The translations under genes and the position numbers were made by a program. Source: Diphasiastrum complanatum (lineage: Eukaryota; Streptophyta; Lycopodiopsida; Lycopodiales; Lycopodiaceae). Taken from it: a stretch of DNA of 64,000 nucleotides. The DNA lies in assembly GCA_029204225.1 (NCBI GenBank), contig CM055105.1, positions 11,098,601 to 11,162,600 on the forward strand, written 5' to 3'. Under the pieces are notes generated by a model. That model saw nothing but the letters and a program-made list of their open reading frames with translations. It ran no database searches and was not told the DNA's origin. Numbering within the stretch: position 1 is the stretch's first letter; every line of letters starts with the position of its first letter. Below are positions 57,592-64,000 of this stretch, piece by piece.

Positions 57592-60365
57592 TTACGCCTA
57601 CAAGCTTTACTTCCGGCGTCGGCGGCGCCAACATTGTCCCCGGCGCCAGCAGCACCCCAGCCGCTCCCGGCGCCACTGTGACCAGAATACAGCCGGCGCC
57701 AAGTCCCTATGGCTGAAAATCTTTGATCGGTTTTAGCGAAGTCCAGAGAGCTCAGATCGATGTGCATTCGCCTCACACGATCTAGGCATGATTAAAGGAA
57801 GCTCAGTAAACTCTAGAGACAGAGAAAACGTGCTTTTACCAGCCTGGGTAGAGTACTTGGTATGAGGGGAGGTGGCGAATCCCACCAAAAGTATAGGGGA
57901 GTGCGGGTTGCGACTCAGGGAGAGCTCCAACCAACTGTCAGCCTCCCTTGCTGGAATGTTGTCCTGGCGCTTGCCTTGGCACGCCAGCGCCCCGGAGACT
58001 CGGGTCGGTCACACACTCGAAATGTAACCTTCTCAGATTTATCAATAAAGTGGCATTTTCCTCAAGCTGACTGTGATCACCTTCTGGGTTTCAGTGTTCG
58101 GTAAAAGCGCCAGTTGTAAGGCCGCTTAAGACTTTTTAATTTGGCACATAGCCGAGGGTCGTATCCCGGGACGCCGGCGGTATGCCGTCGGGACCGTTCG
58201 GTCCGTGGCGCCAGCGGTATGCTGTCGGGACCATTTGGTCCAGGAAGTGGTTGTCTCCATATCTGTCGCGGCTTGTGGTTCTGAGTGTTCCTTGCATGAA
58301 CGTGAATGGGCTAAGCTCTCGGGGAACGGGCTCTAACCTGTCGGCTGAGTTGGATGGCTTGCTCGGGTGGAAGTTACCTGTTTATGGCTGTCCAGTCTGG
58401 CGTGGCGCCAGGTTGGCTTCCAGCGCTCGTGACGAATCTTTCGGTTGGTTAAGTCTGATGTAAGCCAAACCACTTGCTTGGAATGGATGTTGCTCGTTTG
58501 TAAGGAAGCTTCGAGTTGGTTAAGTTTGATGTATGTCGGGCGACTTGCTAGGAGGAGAGTCACCCACATCGGGACCCCCGATCTGGCACGGCGCCAGGTT
58601 GGATCTCAATGCTGGTTTCTGAACTTCCAGCTGCTTAAGTTTGATCGTTGTTGGCGAGCTGGCAGCTTGTATGTCAAGTGGGTTTGGACGGCAAGGGTTG
58701 AAGGCTGGGAAGCTAAGTCGTGGCTCCCGGCTCCCTTTGGGATGCCTGCGCTACATGTGGTATCAGAGCCGACTGGCCCGTCAGCTATGTGGATCTCACG
58801 GGGATGGCCATTGTTTGGGGTTCATCGGGACGATCGTTGTGCAAGGTGCTGCCCACGGTGTAAGCACGGGTGCGTCCACGTTGGGGGTGGTCGGCAAAAC
58901 GGGGGCTTGATGAGTCAAGGTGCTCCCCTTGAGGCGTAAGCGCGGTCAGTTTCCGCGGCTCGGGCCTGGCGCCGTCTGCACGTAGGACAGATGAGGCACT
59001 GCGCTGCCATTAGGCACGGTCTGTGCCCTGTGGGGTGCGGGGTGACATATTCGCGATAGCCACCGTTCGTTTAGCTATAAGGGCTATCGACCAAATTTGG
59101 TGGGGGCGTTACTGAGGCGACGTGCTGCCTAACGGTGAAAGCACGGGTGCGTCCACGATTGGGGTGGTATGCGGTCGATCGTTTAGCTATAAGGGCTATC
59201 GACTAGATTTGGTGGGGGCGTCACTGAGGCAATGTGCTGTTCAACGGTGAAAGCACGGGGTCGTCCACGGGGGTGGTATGTTCAAGGATAGCTGCCGATC
59301 GTTTAGCTATAAGGGCTATCGAGCAAAAAGTGGTGGGGCGTGACCGAGGCAATGTGCTGCTTAATGGTGAAAGCACGGATAGTTGGAGGGGTGTCCTCTG
59401 TGGGCTGGTCCTGTGATCCCTCTGTATGGGCGCGGCCAGGCAAAGGTCCTTTGGCAGGACTATCTCAAAGGGGGACCTTGTCTTTGTTACCTGTTAGTGA
59501 ACCTGCCTGAGTGTCTTGCTTGCATGTATTCGTGGTGAGGTTTGCATGATTGCTTGTGATACAAGGAGCTGATGGCTTGAGAAGGGACCTTTCTTTTGAA
59601 GGCTGACGCCATCAAACAAAGAGGACTACAGAACATGGGGGCGGATTCGCAGTTCAAGTACTCGCACGTGAACGGCAACGAAACGACTGCATGTTTGCAA
59701 AGGATGGATGGCTAGCCTATTTCTTGGGTTACTTTCGTTTGCGACGACGCCCACCAAACGCAAGCAGGAAGTCAAAAGTTGGAAAGAGCAATTTCAAGGG
59801 AGATCTTCTATGGAGCAGTTGGTCTTCATTTGGGATGGCTACCTTCGGAACTGAAACTCACTGAAATGACAAGGAGAGAAATCAAGGTGCAGAAGCAACA
59901 AGGCGCGGAGTGGACCATGAAGTATCCTTTGGCTTAGGGAGCCCTGATACCTGTGCGGAATCGATCAAATCTGGAGATCGGGGAGCTCAACACAAAGTGC
60001 ATCAAGGACAAATCAGGAGCTCAAAGGAGTTCCAGTGTCAGAAGTCAGAAGCGACAGGGGCGAACATCTCACAGAAAGGCCTTTGTCACCAGTCAATAAG
60101 GTTCTTGGGTTTTACGAAAGCAATACAAAATCTACGCTTTTCCCAGACAAAGTGATATTTTCAAAGTTAAGTAATTTTTCAATACAAAGAGCTGCGCCTC
60201 CGACTTGTGGCGTGCCAGCTTCAATGTTAATAAAAAGTGGCCAGTAAATTGAGTACTGTGCCAAGTAGCTCAAATGTATAGTTAATTTTTGGGAGACACC
60301 TTCACTTTAACCTGACATCTGATGAGGACATCAGATTTTATAAAGGTCGGGTGGATGTCGTAAAG
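57592..60365. repeat. Array unit 3 (2,774 bp, complete)
   Basis: Same length as unit 2. Shares GGCGTCGG and AACTGTCAGCC variants with unit 4, so units 3 and 4 are the closest pair. Confidence 0.92.
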
Positions 60366-63140
60366 TTACGCCTACAAGCTTTACTTCCGGCGTCGGCGGC
60401 GCCAACATTGTCCCCGGCGCCAGCAGCACCCCAGCCGCTCCCGGCGCCACTGTGACCAGAATACAGCCGGCGCCAAGTCCCTATGGCTGAAAATCTTTGA
60501 TCGGTTTTAGCGAAGTCCAGAGAGCTCAGATCGATGTGCAATCGCCTCACACGATCTAGGCATGATTAAAGGAAGCTCAGTAAACTCTAGAGACAGAGAA
60601 AACGTGCTTTTACCAGCCTGGGTAGAGTACTTGGTATGAGGGGAGGTGGCGAATCCCACCAAAAGTATAGGGGAGTGCGGGTTGCGACTCAGGGAGAGCT
60701 CCAACCAACTGTCAGCCTCCCTTGCTGGAATGTTGTCCTGGCGCTTGCCTTGGCACGCCAGCGCCCCGGAGACTCGGGTCGGTCACACACTCGAAATGTA
60801 ACCTTCTCAGATTTATCAATAAAGTGGCATTTTCCTCAAGCTGACTGTGATCACCTTCTGGGTTTCAGTGTTCGGTAAAAGCGCCAGTTGTAAGGCCGCT
60901 TAAGACTTTTTAATTTGGCACATAGCCGAGGGTCGTATCCCGGGACGCCGGCGGTATGCCGTCGGGACCGTTCGGTCCGTGGCGCCAGCGGTATGCTGTC
61001 GGGACCATTTGGTCCAGGAAGTGGTTGTCTCCATATCTGTCGCGGCTTGTGGTTCTGAGTGTTCCTTGCATGAACGTGAATGGGCTAAGCTCTCGGGGAA
61101 CGGGCTCTAACCTGTCGGCTGAGTTGGATGGCTTGCTCGGGTGGAAGTTACCTGTTTATGGCTGTCCAGTCTGGCGTGGCGCCAGGTTGGCTTCCAGCGC
61201 TCGTGACGAATCTTTCGGTTGGTTAAGTCTGATGTAAGCCAAACCACTTGCTTGGAATGGATGTTGCTCGTTTGTAAGGAAGCTTCGAGTTGGTTAAGTT
61301 TGATGTATGTCGGGCGACTTGCTAGGAGGAGAGTCACCCACATCGGGACCCCCGATCTGGCACGGCGCCAGGTTGGATCTCAATGCTGGTTTCTGAACTT
61401 CCAGCTGCTTAAGTTTGATCGTTGTTGGCGAGCTGGCAGCTTGTATGTCAAGTGGGTTTGGACGGCAAGGGTTGAAGGCTGGGAAGCTAAGTCGTGGCTC
61501 CCGGCTCCCTTTGGGATGCCTGCGCTACATGTGGTATCAGAGCCGACTGGCCCGTCAGCTATGTGGATCTCACGGGGATGGCCATTGTTTGGGGTTCATC
61601 GGGACGATCGTTGTGCAAGGTGCTGCCCACGGTGTAAGCACGGGTGCGTCCACGTTGGGGGTGGTCGGCAAAACGGGGGCTTGATGAGTCAAGGTGCTCC
61701 CCTTGAGGCGTAAGCGCGGTCAGTTTCCGCGGCTCGGGCCTGGCGCCGTCTGCACGTAGGACAGATGAGGCAATGCGCTGCCATTAGGCACGGTCTGTGC
61801 CCTGTGGGGTGCGGGGTGACATATTCGCGATAGCCACCGTTCGTTTAGCTATAAGGGCTATCGACCAAATTTGGTGGGGGCGTTACTGAGGCGACGTGCT
61901 GCCTAACGGTGAAAGCACGGGTGCGTCCACGATTGGGGTGGTATGCGGTCGATCGTTTAGCTATAAGGGCTATCGACTAGATTTGGTGGGGGCGTCACTG
62001 AGGCAATGTGCTGTTCAACGGTGAAAGCACGGGGTCGTCCACGGGGGTGGTATGTTCAAGGATAGCTGCCGATCGTTTAGCTATAAGGGCTATCGAGCAA
62101 AAAGTGGTGGGGCGTGACCGAGGCAATGTGCTGCTTAATGGTGAAAGCACGGATAGTTGGAGGGGTGTTCTCTGTGGGCTGGTCCTGTGATCCCTCTGTA
62201 TGGGCGCGGCCAGGCAAAGGTCCTTTGGCAGGGACTATCTCAAAGGGGGACCTTGTCTTTGTTACCTGTTAGTGAACCTGCCTGAGTGTCTTGCTTCCAT
62301 GTATTCGTGGTGAGATTTGCATGCTTGCTTGTGATACAAGGAGCTGATGGTTTGAGAAGGGACCTTTCTTTTGAAGGCTGATGCCATCAAACAAAGAGGA
62401 CTACAGAATATGGGGGCGGATTCGCAGTTCAAGTACTCGCACGTGAACGGCAACGAAACGACTGCATGTTTGCAATGGATGGATGGCTAGCCTATTTCTT
62501 GGGCTACTTTCGTTTGCGACGACGCCCACCAAACGCAAGCAGGAAGTCAAAAGTTGGAAAGAGCAATTTCAAGGGAGATCTTCTATGGAGCAGTTGGTCT
62601 TCATTTGGGATGGCTACCTTCGGAACTGAAACTCACTGAAATGACAAGGAGAGAAATCAAGGTGCAGAAGCAACAAGGCGCGGAGTGGACCATGAAGTAT
62701 CCTTTGGCTTAGGGAGCCCTGATACCTGTGCGGAATCGATCAAATCTGGAGATCGGGGAGCTCAACACAAAGTGCATCAAGGACAAATCAGGAGCTCAAA
62801 GGAGTTCCAGTGTCAGAAGTCAGAAGCGACAGGGGCGAACATCTCACAGAAAGGCCTTTGTCACCAGTCAATAAGGTTCTTGGGTTTTACGAAAGCAATA
62901 CAAAATCTACGCTTTTCCCAGACAAAGTGATATTTTCAAAGTTAAGTAATTTTTCAATACAAAGAGCTGAGCCTCCGACTTGTGGCGTGCCAGCTTCAAT
63001 GTTAATAAAAACTGGCCAGTAAATTGAGTACTGTGCCAAGTAGCTCAAATGTATAGTTAATTTTTGGGAGACACCTTCACTTTAACCTGACATCTGATGA
63101 GGACATCAGATTTTATAAAGGTCGGGTGGATGTCGTAAAG
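60366..63140. repeat. Array unit 4 (2,775 bp, complete)
   Basis: One extra G near 62,230. It collects more private changes after 62,260 than the other units. Confidence 0.92.
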
Positions 63141-64000
63141 TTACGCCTACAAGCTTTACTTCCGGCGCCGGCGGCGCCAACATTGTCCCCGGCGCCAGCA
63201 GCACCCCAGCCGCTCCCGGCGCCACTGTGACCAGAATACAGCCGGCGCCAAGTCCCTATGGCTGAAAATCTTTGATCGGTTTTAGCGAAGTCCAGAGAGC
63301 TCAGATCGATGTGCAATCGCCTCACACGATCTAGGCATGATTAAAGGAAGCTCAGTAAACTCTAGAGACAGAGAAAACGTGCTTTTACCAGCCTGGGTAG
63401 AGTACTTGGTATGAGGGGAGGTGGCGAATCCCACCAAAAGTATAGGGGAGTGCGGGTTGCGACTCAAGGCGAGCTCCAACCAAGTGTCAGCCTCCCTTGC
63501 TGGAATGTTGTCCTGGCACTAGACTTGGCACGCCAGCGCCCCAGAGACTCGGTTCGGTCACACACTCGAAATGTAACCTTCTCAGATTTATCAATAAAGT
63601 GGCATTTTCCTCAAGCTGACTGTGATCACCTTCTGGGTTTCAGTGTTCGGTTAAAAGCGCCAGTTGTAAGGCCGCTTAAGACTTTTTAATTTGGCACATA
63701 GCCGAGGGTCGTATCCCGGGACGCCGGCGGTATGCCGTCGGGACCGTTCGGTCCGTGGCGCCAGCGGTATGCTGTCGGGACCATTTGGTCCAGGAAGTGG
63801 TTGTCTCCATATCTGTCGCGGCTTGTGGTTCTAAGTGTTCCTTGCATGAACGTGAATGGGCTAAGCTCTCGGGGAACGGGCTCTAACCTGTCGGCTGAGT
63901 TGGATGGCTTGCTCGGGTGGAAGTTACCTGTTTATGGCTGTCCAGTCTGGCGTGGCGCCAGGTTGGCTTCCAGCGCTCGTGACGAATCTTTCGGTTGGTT
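63141..64000. repeat. Array unit 5 (partial, window end)
   Basis: First 860 bases of the unit, with several private substitutions around 63,465-63,555. Confidence 0.9.

Larger units (their letters stand above)
52985..64000. repeat. Tandem array of a 2,774-bp unit (4+ copies, runs off window)
   Basis: Unit starts (TTACGCCTACAAGC) are at 52,985; 54,818; 57,592; 60,366; 63,141. Spacings are 1,833; 2,774; 2,774; 2,775. Units differ at only a few positions per kilobase. Each full unit holds, in order: a GGCGCC-rich stretch; AATAAA; a perfect initiator-Met primer-site match; three to four ~115-base subrepeats; and TTTTATAAAGG near the unit end. Open frames recur in every unit only because the units are near-identical; none shows a domain. 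No rRNA or tRNA gene is present. Best reading: tandem amplification of a non-autonomous LTR-retrotransposon-derived sequence. Confidence 0.9.

Noticed and set aside
52985-64000. Array as rRNA-gene spacer or 5S gene cluster
   Set aside because: No 18S, 5.8S, 25S or 5S gene sequence in any unit. The primer-site match and absence of coding RNA argue for a retroelement-derived unit.

Overview
The window is nuclear DNA of a land plant. It holds one host gene, a COBRA-like (plant cell-wall) gene with GT-AG introns. Around it lie nested and broken Ty1/copia and Ty3/gypsy LTR retrotransposons, CACTA (En/Spm) transposase pieces, two Ptta/transposase_24-type genes and very long GA/CT, GT and TA microsatellites. 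The species cannot be read from the sequence. The heavy retroelement load and long GA tracts would fit a large repeat-rich genome, possibly a non-flowering plant, but that is a guess. No rRNA, tRNA, CRISPR or prokaryotic gene organisation is seen.

Layout. 1-2.6 kb: 5' part of a COBRA-like gene on the minus strand, with its leader and promoter. 2.9-3.3 kb: copia LTR fragment. 3.35-6.06 kb: putative DNA transposon with 13-bp terminal inverted repeats, clusters of a GCGTGGAT/ATCCACGC palindrome at both ends and a broken three-exon gene. 7.7-9.75 kb: 5' part of a CACTA transposase gene. 9.75-32.4 kb: nested retroelements. A gypsy element sits in the CACTA gene, several copia elements are nested, and the whole is rearranged by an apparent 16.1-kb inversion (10,241-26,330). 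32.46-32.84 kb: second palindrome cluster. 33.6-43.95 kb: gypsy fragment carrying a nearly full-length copia insertion (about 35,078-41,537), then a copia LTR. 46.2-52.7 kb: copia fragments, a Ptta-like multi-exon gene and very long microsatellites. 52.7-64 kb: a CACTA-like terminus followed by a tandem array of a 2,774-bp GC-richer unit that runs off the window.

How the parts relate. Almost every protein-like reading frame is retroelement gag-pol or transposase, and most carry stops or frameshifts. The order of events can be partly read. A CACTA gene was hit by a gypsy element at an intron 3' splice site. The gypsy 5' LTR and a neighbouring copia gag were then both cut and rejoined by inversion. 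A second copia is nested in the inverted-gag copia. Elsewhere a copia with recognisable TG...CA LTRs is nested in a gypsy gag. The 2.77-kb array units each contain a 13-base match to the initiator-Met tRNA primer-binding site, so they look like a recently amplified, non-autonomous LTR-retrotransposon-derived tandem repeat. Neither of these two systems (palindrome-ended transposon, PBS-bearing tandem array) is one I recognise by name.
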